A DNA stretch of 53,686 nt from Vibrio thalassae (GTDB lineage: Bacteria > Pseudomonadota > Gammaproteobacteria > Enterobacterales > Vibrionaceae). The notes beneath the pieces are model-generated. The model ran no database searches. It was not told the origin of the DNA and saw only the letters and a list, made by a program, of their open reading frames with translations. The position numbers and the translations under genes were made by a program. Positions 44,654 to 52,615 of this stretch are shown here, piece by piece (position 1 is the first letter of the stretch; every line of letters begins with the position of its first letter). The stretch lies in NCBI RefSeq assembly GCF_900089835.1, contig NZ_OANU01000005.1:1-53686 (forward strand). Direction: 5' to 3'.

Positions 44654-44778
44654 GCCGTCATCCTCTCGAACGTGAGGATCTCCAACCGCGTGTAACAAAT
44701 TAAAACCATTCAACTAAGTCACGTAATTTAGCTTTTCGACGCGCTGAATGAGATTCCCTTTTTCAAGGGAATGACGGC
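44654..44778. repeat. MITE-like element with imperfect terminal inverted repeats
   Basis: The 460-base gap after hxpB contains no gene, but a 125-base segment begins gccgtcatcctctcgaacg and ends ttcaagggaatgacggc. The two ends are inverted copies over about 30 bases (roughly two thirds identical), and each end itself folds (attccctt / aagggaat on the right). The gattccc...gggaatgacgg type of repeat is common in gammaproteobacterial intergenic DNA. No transposase is inside. Confidence 0.5.
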
Positions 44779-44864
44779 AATTTTGAAGATGGCTTGAAGC
44801 ACTAACAGGGACCAAAGTGCTTTAACTTGCCTTCGCCGTCTAACTTGATATAGCCAATACAACG

Positions 44865-44890
44865 AAAAAACCCGCCTCGCAGCGGGGTAG
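44865..44890 (-). terminator. orphan terminator-like hairpin
   Basis: Stem cccgc / gcggg with an A-run on its left, meaning a T-run in a minus-strand transcript. No minus-strand gene now ends here, so it may be a leftover of lost sequence. Confidence 0.5.
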
Positions 44891-44961
44891 GTCAAAGAGT
44901 TTGATTATGAACTTATCAGGACCATAAGTTACCAATAGTGAACCTGTGAAGTCTCAATTAA

Positions 44962-45204
44962 ACAGGCTCTAGGTATGATTTTATTGAGAAACAAAAAGGT
45001 TTGGTTATCGATCGTAGCGAACAAGAGATCATTCCTGTATTACCACCGGAAGATATTGCTGATCTACTGCAAATTAACCCAGCTCAGCCCATCATAGAGA
45101 AGCGAACTAGAGGTTATTTACGCGGAGATACGGTGTTCGAGTATAGTCGTAACTACTTTAAATCTAGCGAATATAAATTTACCTTGGTAGCTAAGCGACA
45201 TTAA
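44962..45204 (+). pseudogene. GntR/HutC-family regulator, UTRA-domain remnant
   Basis: The open frame starts after a stop with no start codon. It reads RYDFIEKQKGLVIDRSEQEI, LPPEDIADLLQINPAQPIIE and FEYSRNYFKSSEYKFTLVAK. This is the C-terminal third of a UTRA ligand domain; the VFEYSRNYF...YKFT pattern is diagnostic. The helix-turn-helix and most of the ligand domain are missing. It is distinct from the intact PhnR-type regulator at 46788. It lies in the decayed phosphonate region. Confidence 0.75.
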
Positions 45205-45239
45205 CGCAAAACCCGCAGCTAGGCTGCGGGTTTTGCGTT
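45203..45239. terminator. strong bidirectional terminator after phnX
   Basis: Perfect 17-bp stem aacgcaaaacccgcagc / gctgcgggttttgcgtt with loop tag. It lies between the GntR remnant and the phnX pseudogene and overlaps the remnant's stop codon. Confidence 0.9.
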
Positions 45240-45298
45240 CAAATGCTCGATAAGCCAAAGGAGCTCAACGCGCTTCTTGTAATGTCGACGTGTCGCCG

Positions 45299-46116
45299 TT
45301 AAGGACGTTCGCCAGCAGCCAGACGTTTTTCGATATCCGCGATGACGTCTGGGAGGTCAGCGATGGTATCGATGAGGTGGTGTGGTGACGCTTTGCCCAG
45401 TTTTGTGCGAGCGCGGTCGCGGGCAGCGTTAAGAGTGGCATCATCTGCCGCTTGGTATTAGTCAAGCGTTAAGCCTGCCTCGTTGCCTGATAGCAGTAGG
45501 CCAACAGTCCACATACCAGCATTATGACCCTCTTCGATACCCGGAGCGGCATCATCGACTTTCACACACGCACCAACACAGCCAACACCAAGCTCAATCA
45601 CGTTTTTCAGTGCCATAAATGGTGCAGGACGACCACCTTGAGGGAGATCATCTGTGGCAACCACATAATCCGGTTTGTAGCCGTAGTCTGCAGCGACAGG
45701 AATAAGTGCATCCATGACCTCTCTTGGATAACCAGAGCACGAGCCAATCTTGATTCCTTTGTCTTTAAACGAACTCACCACCTCAACGGCATTAAGAATC
45801 GGCTCAGCATGATCCGCGACTTTGGCTTTTTGCAAAGGCATAAGGCGGCGTAAATCGTGTCGACATCTGATTCACTCATCTCTTTACCGAATTGCGCAAT
45901 CCAACGTGTTTTTACGCCTGGTAATTGACCGACCGCTTTAATATGGTCCCATTTACCAATGCCCATGGGCTCACGAGCTTCAGCAAGTGTAATATCAAAG
46001 TTGAAACCCTGTTTAAATGCTTCCACAAAAATAGTCGTTGGTGCAAATGAACCAAAGTCCACAATAGTCCCTGCCCAGTCGAAAACGATGGCTTGAATTG
46101 GAGATGAATTAGACAT
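45299..46116 (-). pseudogene. phnX: phosphonoacetaldehyde hydrolase PhnX, two lesions
   Basis: HAD enzyme that splits phosphonoacetaldehyde to acetaldehyde and phosphate. The N-terminus has [18 protein letters not shown] (nucleophile Asp) and [16 protein letters not shown]; the middle has [16 protein letters not shown] and [16 protein letters not shown]; the end has KLGKASPHHLIDTIADLP. Two breaks interrupt it. One is a single-base loss near 45836-45840, where [11 protein letters not shown] should continue in frame. The other is an in-frame TAA at 45458-45460 after AGLTLD, beyond which the last 53 codons remain readable. It overlaps the pbfA-type remnant by 8 bases, so they were an operon. Confidence 0.85.
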
Positions 46117-46473
46117 AGTTGAAATCCTTACATACTTTAGTGATTGCTTGCTCGAAAATATCGAGTGCGGTCGTCAGCTCTTCACGAGTAATAACGAGGG
46201 GGGGACTAAGCTGAATAACGTTGCCTTGCGACACCTTAAAACTCAGTCCGTGGTTCAAACATTGGTAAAGAACTTGTTCTGCCTCGTCGAATGCGCGTGC
46301 TTTAGTGACATGACTCTTCACTAATTCCACACCCCAGAGTAGACCAATACCGCGTACGTCACCAATGACTGGATACTGTTGCTTCATCGTGTCTAGGCGA
46401 GCTTTGACTGCTCTGAAGCAGTTACCGGCAGAGATTGAAGCCACCGCTGCTTCAGTTAAACTCCCACAATATA
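46109..46473 (-). pseudogene. class III aminotransferase-fold phosphonate enzyme (PbfA-like), C-terminal remnant
   Basis: The frame reads SLTEAAVASISAGNCFRAVK, GDVRGIGLLWGVELVKSH and LPxxVIT-type ends ([20 protein letters not shown]), the C-terminus of a class III PLP enzyme. Next to phnX and phosphonate transport genes, the vibrio enzyme acting on (R)-1-hydroxy-2-aminoethylphosphonate (PbfA) is the best guess. The N-terminal two thirds, including the PLP Lys, are gone. The open frame runs on to 46702 only because it is antisense to the permease remnant. The join is near 46470. Confidence 0.7.
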
Positions 46474-46760
46474 AGCTGTTTTTCAAAGTTTCGCTGCCTT
46501 GCTGTTTACCAGCGGTATTAGATATAGCGATATATTTATTTATCAATGCTTTAACAACCACATCGGCAGTAGTATTCTTGTATTCAACCAACACCATTCC
46601 GGCATCAGTAGCGGTGCTGAATATGGACGATGCCGGGCAGACGGGCAGCGCTGCGGCAATGGCTGTGATGAGCATGCTATCGGCAGCGGTGGCAAAACTC
46701 ACCCATATGTTTGTTGGAAAGCTGTTTGAAGGTCGAACTCAAGCGTGGCGCAAGCGCTAA
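46474..46760 (+). pseudogene. 2-aminoethylphosphonate ABC transporter permease, C-terminal remnant
   Basis: In the plus-strand frame the sequence reads LFFKVSLPCCLPAVLDIAIY, LFINALTTTSAVVFLYSTNT, then IPASVAVLNMDDAGQTGSAA. This is the last helices and EAA-loop end of a phosphonate-type ABC permease (PhnU/PhnV class). It ends TQAWRKR at 46760, 27 bases before the regulator gene. The 5' part has been lost at the deletion join near 46470. No start or ribosome site remains. Confidence 0.75.
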
Positions 46761-46787
46761 TAACAATGATTGAATTAAGGATGCGGT

Positions 46788-47492
46788 GTGCAATACGTAA
46801 AAATTAAAGACGCTATCGTTGAGCAAATAGACTCAGGAATGCTCACACCAAGACAAAAACTGCCAGCAGAAAGAAAGTTAGCAGAGTCTTTTGACACGAC
46901 TCGTGTAACGCTGCGTGAAGCGTTGTCACTACTTGAGTCGGAAGGTCGTATTTATCGCGAAGATAGGCGTGGCTGGTTTATCTCACCAGAACCACTGCGT
47001 TATGATCCTACTCAAACATTGAACTTTACCAATATGGCGAAAAGTCAAAATCGAACGCCAAAAACTGAGCTGTTGTCAGCCAAAGCGATGTTAGCCACCA
47101 AGCAAGCAGCAGAGCTTTTGCATCTGCCGCCGTTCTCCGATATTTATCGAGTAGATCGCGTTCGTTATTTAGAAGATCGCCCAGTCGTGTTCGTGACAAA
47201 CTTTATTCGGACGGAACCATTTGCCAACTTGTTAGATTTCGACATGGCAAACTCCTCTTTGACGGATATCTATCGTGACGAGTATGGTGTCACCTACAGT
47301 AAGGTGAAATACCGAGTTAGCACGACTTCGCTTCTTGGCGACATCGCGCAAGCATTACGTGCAACGTCTGGCACTCCGGCGATGATGGTTGAGCGCATCA
47401 ACTACAATCAACATGGCGAACTGATTGACTGTGATATTGAATACTGGCGACACGATGCCATCAATATCGAATCTATTGCCCAGCTCGATTAA
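46788..47492 (+). CDS. phnR: GntR/HutC-family regulator, probably PhnR of the phosphonate cluster
   Basis: Regulator of 2-aminoethylphosphonate genes by position and type. The 234 residues start at GTG with aagga 6 bases upstream. The GntR winged helix is QYVKIKDAIVEQIDSGMLTP then LPAERKLAESFDTTRVTLRE. The UTRA effector domain spans about 90-230 (AAELLHLPPFSDIYRVDRVRY, PAMMVERINYNQHGELIDC). The gene is intact although the enzymes and transporter it would control are broken. PhnR is inferred from context. Confidence 0.82.
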   Translation: MQYVKIKDAIVEQIDSGMLTPRQKLPAERKLAESFDTTRVTLREALSLLESEGRIYREDRRGWFISPEPLRYDPTQTLNFTNMAKSQNRTPKTELLSAKAMLATKQAAELLHLPPFSDIYRVDRVRYLEDRPVVFVTNFIRTEPFANLLDFDMANSSLTDIYRDEYGVTYSKVKYRVSTTSLLGDIAQALRATSGTPAMMVERINYNQHGELIDCDIEYWRHDAINIESIAQLD

Positions 47493-47542
47493 TAGCAAGT
47501 AACTCATCCCTTTTGATTTCTCGATAGGGATGACTTTTATGT

Positions 47543-48457
47543 TTGTTGGTACCCACTTTGACTCTCTATGCGGCTGTTCTCGTTATTTTTTCTGCACTGC
47601 TCCACGCGGGATGGAATATTCTTGGAAAATCGAATACTGGCTCTGGCTATTCGTTTACTTTAGGCGCGTCCATTGCTCCGCTTATCTTACTGTTCCCCTA
47701 TTTAGTCTGGTGTATTTCGGTGCTTGGCTTTAACAGCCTTGACGGTTACTTTTGGCTATTGGTTACGCTAAGTGGGATCGGCCAGGCCATCTATCTGATT
47801 GGCTTAATTAAGGCTTATGATATGGGTGACATTGGGGTGATTTACCCTATCGCGCGCGCCTTACCCGTATTGATGGTTGGAATTGGAACGGTATTTATAG
47901 GGCAATCTCTGTCTATTAACGCATGGATTGGCTTTGTGGTCTTAACACTGGGTTGTTTGTTGATTCCCATGCGTCACTTCAAAGACTTAAGACTTGGCTC
48001 CTATCTAAATTTAGGTGTGCTCTGGTCGTGTATTGCTGCGATAGGTACCACGATCTACTCCATCATCGACAAACAAGCACTGACATGGCTACAGCTTGAA
48101 ACTAGCGGATTAACTAAAGTTCAGTTAGCCGTTTTCTATCTGGGTGTGCAGTTTGCTGCGATTGCGTTAATTTTGATCGCTTGGCTATTGGCGACCAATA
48201 AACGCAATGAGTTAGCGCTAACTTGGTAGCATCGTTACCGCTCCTCTATCGCTGGGGTCATGATGGGGTTGACCTATGGGATAGTGTTGTATGCCATGAC
48301 TATGGTTGATAACGTCAGTTACGTGGTGGCGATGCGGCAGGTGAGTATCGTTTTTGGGCTACTAATGGGCATTTGGTTCCTCAATGAGAAGTGGCTGTAT
48401 ACTCGAGGCATTGGAGTGACGCTTGTACTGATTGGGCTGGTGGTTGCTTTGACTTAA
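47543..48457 (+). pseudogene. EamA/DMT-family transporter with an in-frame TAG
   Basis: Ten-helix drug/metabolite transporter. The first 228 codons (LHAGWNILGKSNTGSGYSF, GDIGVIYPIARALPVLMVG) end at TAG 48227-48229 in a hydrophilic loop. The same frame continues to 48457 with the last three helices (SIAGVMMGLTYGIVLYAMTM, VAMRQVSIVFGLLMGIWFLN). Removing the stop gives a normal 304-residue protein. The start is unclear: TTG 47543 or TTG 47558 in frame, while ATG 47540 is in another frame. It follows phnR by 50 bases and may once have been co-regulated. Confidence 0.75.
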
Positions 48458-48470
48458 TGGCGTAGAGTTG

Positions 48471-49228
48471 TCAGGTCATAGGGCGTCCTATCGAAAGACC
48501 CAAGTTGATCTCCTCAAAACGGATTCCCGGCTCTTCAATCTCTTCAGGAGAGAAACGGTAGCCGATGATGAACTCAGGCATTTGGTGAGAGTTAGCAACC
48601 TGTTTCGCCTTGTCTAAAATAGCGAGCGGGAATGTGGTGCATTTTTCAATATCGCCACCCCATTTATCAGTGCGTCGGTTGGAGTGTGGAGAGAAGAACT
48701 GTTGGATAAGGTAAGTGTTGGCACCATGGATTTCGACACCGTCAAAGCCTGCAAGAATGGCACGATTCACCGCGTCACCAAAATGGTCGATCATGCCAAT
48801 AATTTGCTCTTCGGTCATCTCGAGCGGGGTTTCTGCGTTATCGCGTAAAGCGGCAACAGGACTGGCAGAGATCGGTTGGTGGCCACCATTAAATTCGCCA
48901 TTTGCCATGCGTCCCGCATGATAAATTTGTAAAATAGCCTTTGAACCTTTTGCTTTGATTGCCGTTGCTAATGTTTTTAGACCAGCAATTTTACTGTCGT
49001 GGTTGATACCCAAAGCTCCAGGGAATGCACGGCCATAGTTTTCGACAAATGCGCTTTCCACGATAATGGCCCCTGCATCTCCCGAACGAGAGGCATAGTA
49101 ATCGACCATTTCTTGTGTTACTCCACCGTCAAAAAAAGCCGATTGAATGGTCATTGGTGCCATGACAATGCGGTTTTTAAGCGTGGTCTGAGACAGCCAA
49201 GCGTTATTTCTTCGATTAACTTTGTCAT
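48471..49228 (-). pseudogene. old-yellow-enzyme-type flavin oxidoreductase, frameshifted and truncated
   Basis: FMN-dependent NADH:flavin oxidoreductase/alkene reductase relic. ATG 49228 with gaggaat upstream starts TKLIEE. One base appears lost near 49205, after which AWLSQTTLKNRIVMAPMT continues in the next frame. The barrel reads GAIIVESAFVENYGRAFPGA, LQIYHAGRMAN, FDGVEIHGANTYLIQQFFSP and NRRTDKWGGD, all core family motifs. It stops after EEIEEPGIRFEE with an unrelated tail, about 230 residues instead of 350 or more. The C-terminal third with the second phosphate-binding site is missing. Confidence 0.8.
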
Positions 49229-49254
49229 TAGTTAATATTCCTCATACTGATTAA

Positions 49255-49338
49255 TTCTTATATGAAAGATTCCTCAAGAGACGAACGCACCAAGCATAAC
49301 GACAAAGGGCTGCTGTCAAGGGATGTTTCATATAAGAA
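49255..49338. promoter_or_regulatory. spaced inverted repeat upstream of the flavin oxidoreductase
   Basis: Two perfect 13-base arms, ttcttatatgaaa (49255-49267) and tttcatataagaa (49326-49338), are 58 bases apart, directly upstream of the oxidoreductase start. Each arm is partly palindromic, so they may be paired regulator sites. The rest of the gap to 49530 is AT-rich with no gene seen. Confidence 0.5.
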
Positions 49339-49530
49339 AAACATCACCGGATGATTTACACCCAAAAATACTATGGATAATTTTTATGAGTAAAATGAAA
49401 GGTTTGCATTCTAATTATGTATAAAATGCATATGTTTAAGAGTTGTTTATGTGTTTATTGCATTAAGTGTTTCTGGGGCAACAGCAACTAATTCTGGCTT
49501 GTAGACGAAGATTATAATCATGGAAGTTTT

Positions 49531-49662
49531 TTAATAACAATTGGTTATGTTTATTCTTGGTTGTTGATGCAACGACTCAAGGTAACGTAAGTGTTCTTTT
49601 CTTAGGTTAGAACCCGCTAACGCGGATGCGATAAATGCAAGATGAGCGGGCGTTAGTGACAT
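49531..49662 (-). CDS. possible 43-residue protein
   Basis: Short frame from ATG 49662, with gagg 8 bases upstream, to 49531. The product starts SLTPAHLAFIASALAGSNLR and ends INITNCY. It is helical, with one hydrophobic face. A longer frame to 49794 has no ribosome site. No family recognised; real translation is uncertain. Confidence 0.4.
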   Translation of the reverse strand: MSLTPAHLAFIASALAGSNLRKEHLRYLESLHQQPRINITNCY

Positions 49663-49901
49663 TAATGTAACCTCAAGATATCGCGGTTTTTGGTGTTTTA
49701 CTGAAACTAAGATTACGTTAGGGATCATCACATATTGTATCTGTGGATGGATATAGCGTGAAGGAAAAAGCGAAGAGGACAGAGAAAAGCACAAAAAGGG
49801 ACGTGTGAATTGTCCATAGGAAAGGTCTTGATGTTATGAAGTGAGAGCAGTTGAGCAAGGGTAATGGTCAACGATAAATTGAGGATTACCCTTAAAACAC
49901 G

Positions 49902-50183
49902 TCAGTGCGGTAGTTGCTCACTTTTACTCTTCATCAATAGGTATTGCTCAACGGCAGCGACAGTCTCTGCACGATTGATGTACCTTGCAATGAAGTAGGG
50001 TGGGACAAAGAAAGCAAGGAGATAAAAAGGTTCATGGAAGAAATCGGAAGCAAGCCCCGTATCATGGTTGGCGTAAGCAAATACTGCAAGTAGGCAAAGC
50101 AGAATGCTCAATCCTGCGAGCACGGTACAGATGATTAACAGTAATCCCAGAAAATCCCTTATGAACATTTTTGAAGCAGTCAT
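49902..50183 (-). CDS. small two-helix membrane protein
   Basis: Unrecognised. From ATG 50183, chosen because caggagtg lies 6 bases upstream, it encodes 93 residues. A hydrophobic helix (about 10-38, FLGLLLIICTVLAGLSILLC), a loop with NHDTGLASDFFHEP, a second helix (about 55-68, FYLLAFFVPPYFIAR) and a polar tail ending KSKSEQLPH follow. It stands alone. The 186-base gap before the nemA relic shows nothing else. Confidence 0.65.
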   Translation of the reverse strand: MTASKMFIRDFLGLLLIICTVLAGLSILLCLLAVFAYANHDTGLASDFFHEPFYLLAFFVPPYFIARYINRAETVAAVEQYLLMKSKSEQLPH

Positions 50184-50378
50184 GTTTTTCACTCCTGAAA
50201 TATGATCGCTTTTAACATACTCCTAACAATGCATATATTTTTGAGCGAGGTCATATTTTGTGCAAATGAACGGTTTGCAAGGAGCTAATACCGGATTTGC
50301 AAAGAGAAAATTACCGTAACTGTAGGAATTTACTTACAAAAAAAGAGTGGCCCACCCTATGGGTGAGCCTTAGATGTA

Positions 50379-50513
50379 TTACATTTTAGGGTAGTCAGTG
50401 TACCCTTTTTCATCACCACCAAACAGAGTTGTGCCATCTAATTCTGCCAGAGGCTTGCCGTGCGGTAAGCGAAAGACCAACTCTGGATTAGACACAAATG
50501 GACGACCAAAGTC
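50379..50513 (-). pseudogene. NemA-type alkene reductase, C-terminal remnant
   Basis: On the minus strand the last 44 codons of an N-ethylmaleimide-reductase-like flavoprotein are readable: FGRPFVSNPELVFRLPHGKP, LAELDGTTLFGG and YTDYPKM before TAA. FGRPFxxNPdLV...T.FGG...GYTDYP is the standard end of this subfamily. Everything upstream is lost at a join near 50514, where a plus-strand ABC ATPase remnant begins. It is a different subfamily from the oxidoreductase relic at 48471. Confidence 0.8.
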
Positions 50514-50654
50514 CTATCGGATCGTGTACTGGTAATGCAAAAAGGCGAAATTATGGAGCAAGGCACTACCGATGAGATCTTCCATCATCCAAAGAGCGAC
50601 TATACTCAAAAGCTGATTGATGCATCGTTCGATTTAGAGCCTGAAGAGGCATAG
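50514..50654 (+). pseudogene. oligopeptide-type ABC transporter ATPase, C-terminal remnant
   Basis: The plus strand reads LSDRVLVMQKGEIMEQGTTD, EIFHHPKSDYTQKLIDAS and ends DLEPEEA before TAG. This is the C-terminal end of a dipeptide/oligopeptide (DppF/YejF-like) ABC ATPase, with the post-H-loop SDRVLVMxKGxIVE string. The nucleotide-binding core is absent. No start codon in context. The gap from 50655 to 50848 holds a weak hairpin and the promoter of the mutase gene. Confidence 0.8.
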
Positions 50655-50848
50655 TCACCATATCTATTGGTAGGTAGGTGCTGGCTTACCTGCCATGATC
50701 GCTCTAGCTTGTTATCAAATTGAAGTTCATTTTATCGGTTGCCCTCTCTTTAATGGTATTGAGAGTCATTTACTATTCTTAAATAGACACTGAGAACCTG
50801 AAATATATCCCTCTTTGATCAGGTTGCCTCAATTAAGGAAACATCATT

Positions 50849-52543
50849 ATGACTGAACAAATTACTCAATGGTTAGCACGCGATCCTGATCCAATCACTC
50901 AACAAGAACTACGACAGCTGGTGGAATCGAATGACGAGCGAGAGTTAAAAGACCGATTTGGATCTCGTCTTGCATTTGGAACCGCAGGCTTACGCGGCAA
51001 AGTAGGGGCGGGTCCAAATCGTATGAATCGTTTGGTCATTCAAGAAACCGCGACCGGATTGGGTCATTATCTTCTCCAGCAAATTAACGATGCCACATCG
51101 CGAGGTGTCGTCATTGGCTATGATGGTCGCCCTGATTCCAAGCAGTTTGCTCACGATACCGCGTCCGTTCTGACCGCGCTAGGTATTAAGGTGTACTTGA
51201 CCTATAAAGTTGCAGCAACGCCGATCGTTGCCTTTGGTGTTCGTGAACTGAATGCGGCGGCAGCCGTTGTAGTGACAGCCAGTCACAATCCACCAGAATA
51301 CAATGGATTTAAAGTTTATTGGGAAAACGGGGCGCAGATCATTCCTCCTCATGATTCTGGCATTGCAGCAAAGATTGACGACGCTACGACTCAACCTCTA
51401 ACGTTGTTGCCATTAGACCAAGCGAAACAACAGGGTCTATTGGTTTGGTTAGAAGAGGACTACTATCAAACCTATCGCAAAACCATCAATCAAAGTGAGC
51501 TGCTAACGCCGGATAGCGATACGGATATTTCCATTGTTTATACTGCGATGCATGGTGTCGGTGCTGATATGGCAGAAACACTGTTAGCAGATGCAGGCTT
51601 TAACCAAGTGGCGAGTGTAGCTGAGCAGCGAGAACCGGACGGTACGTTCCCAACCGTTAACTTCCCAAATCCAGAAGAAGCTGGAGCAATGGATATGGTG
51701 ATGGCACTCGGCAAGTCTGTAGGTGCAGATATTGCTTGTGCCAACGATCCAGATGCTGATCGTTTTGCAGTTGCAGTTAAACGTCCTGACGGTGAGTATC
51801 AAATGTTGACGGGAGACCAAGTAGGGTCACTATTTGGGGACTACCTGTTGGCAGGACAACCGAATTCACTAGTGGGGAATACCATAGTTTCATCGCGCCT
51901 ACTGAGCAGTATTGCCAAGGCTTATGGTGCTGAGTATTACCAAACGTTAACTGGATTTAAATGGTTAACTAATGTTGCAATGACCCAAGAAAGCGCGGCC
52001 CATCCATTCCTGTTCGCTTATGAGGAAGCACTAGGGTATACGGTTGGCAATAAAGTGTGGGATAAAGATGGACTCTCTGCACTTGTGGCGTTTGCACAAT
52101 TAACCGGCAAGCTCAAAGCGCAAGGTAAAACGCTATGGGATAAGCTTGAAGAACTGTATCGTCAACATGGTTTCTACTTTAATGCTCAGCGCAGTATTGC
52201 GTTGGATCCTAAATCGCCGCCTATTGGTGAGAAGCTTCGTCGTAACCCACCGACAGAGATAGCTGGTAAACGCATTGAAGTGATCGAAGATCTTAATTCA
52301 TCGATTCGACAATTCGCCGATGGGTCAACAGAAACCATCGACTTGCCCGCTAGTGATGTGTTGATTTATCTGCTTGAAGATCAATCGCGAGTCATTGTAC
52401 GTCCATCGGGGACCGAACCGAAACTTAAATGCTACTATGAGGTCATCAGCGACTTCCCGGTAGAGATGGACTATGCCCAAGCGAATCAAGCTGCACAAGT
52501 TAATATGTTGGCACTGATTGAAGCGCATCAGAAAAGTCTGTAA
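50849..52543 (+). CDS. phospho-sugar mutase (phosphoglucomutase/phosphomannomutase family)
   Basis: Alpha-D-phosphohexomutase of 564 residues that moves phosphate between C1 and C6 (or C1 and C5) of sugar phosphates. Four family sites are visible: catalytic Ser in TASHNPPEYNGFKVYW near 147; the metal loop NDPDADRFAVAV near 300; the sugar loop FAYEEALGYTVG near 390; and the phosphate loop RPSGTEPKLKCYY near 515. The N-terminus FGTAGLRGKVGAGPNRMN and the length resemble the PGM2/PgcA-like group rather than Pgm or ManB. A ribosome site (aaggaaac) precedes the ATG. Intact amid broken neighbours. Confidence 0.92.
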   Translation: MTEQITQWLARDPDPITQQELRQLVESNDERELKDRFGSRLAFGTAGLRGKVGAGPNRMNRLVIQETATGLGHYLLQQINDATSRGVVIGYDGRPDSKQFAHDTASVLTALGIKVYLTYKVAATPIVAFGVRELNAAAAVVVTASHNPPEYNGFKVYWENGAQIIPPHDSGIAAKIDDATTQPLTLLPLDQAKQQGLLVWLEEDYYQTYRKTINQSELLTPDSDTDISIVYTAMHGVGADMAETLLADAGFNQVASVAEQREPDGTFPTVNFPNPEEAGAMDMVMALGKSVGADIACANDPDADRFAVAVKRPDGEYQMLTGDQVGSLFGDYLLAGQPNSLVGNTIVSSRLLSSIAKAYGAEYYQTLTGFKWLTNVAMTQESAAHPFLFAYEEALGYTVGNKVWDKDGLSALVAFAQLTGKLKAQGKTLWDKLEELYRQHGFYFNAQRSIALDPKSPPIGEKLRRNPPTEIAGKRIEVIEDLNSSIRQFADGSTETIDLPASDVLIYLLEDQSRVIVRPSGTEPKLKCYYEVISDFPVEMDYAQANQAAQVNMLALIEAHQKSL

Positions 52544-52564
52544 CTATTAATAATGCAGTAGTAG

Positions 52565-52592
52565 AGAGCGGCCTACAAGCCGCTCTTTTTTG
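52565..52592 (+). terminator. terminator after the phospho-sugar mutase
   Basis: Stem agagcggc / gccgctct followed by a T-run. Confidence 0.88.
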
Positions 52593-52615
52593 TTGTGACA
52601 GCTCGAAAAATGGAT

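Noticed and set aside
46365..46473. 5' part of the plus-strand ORF preceding the permease remnant
   Set aside because: Before about 46474 the reading is antisense to the PbfA-like remnant; only the later part resembles a permease.
46474..46702. N-terminal part of the minus-strand ORF upstream of the PbfA-like remnant
   Set aside because: It is antisense to the permease remnant and lacks aminotransferase motifs, so it is not part of a real start region.
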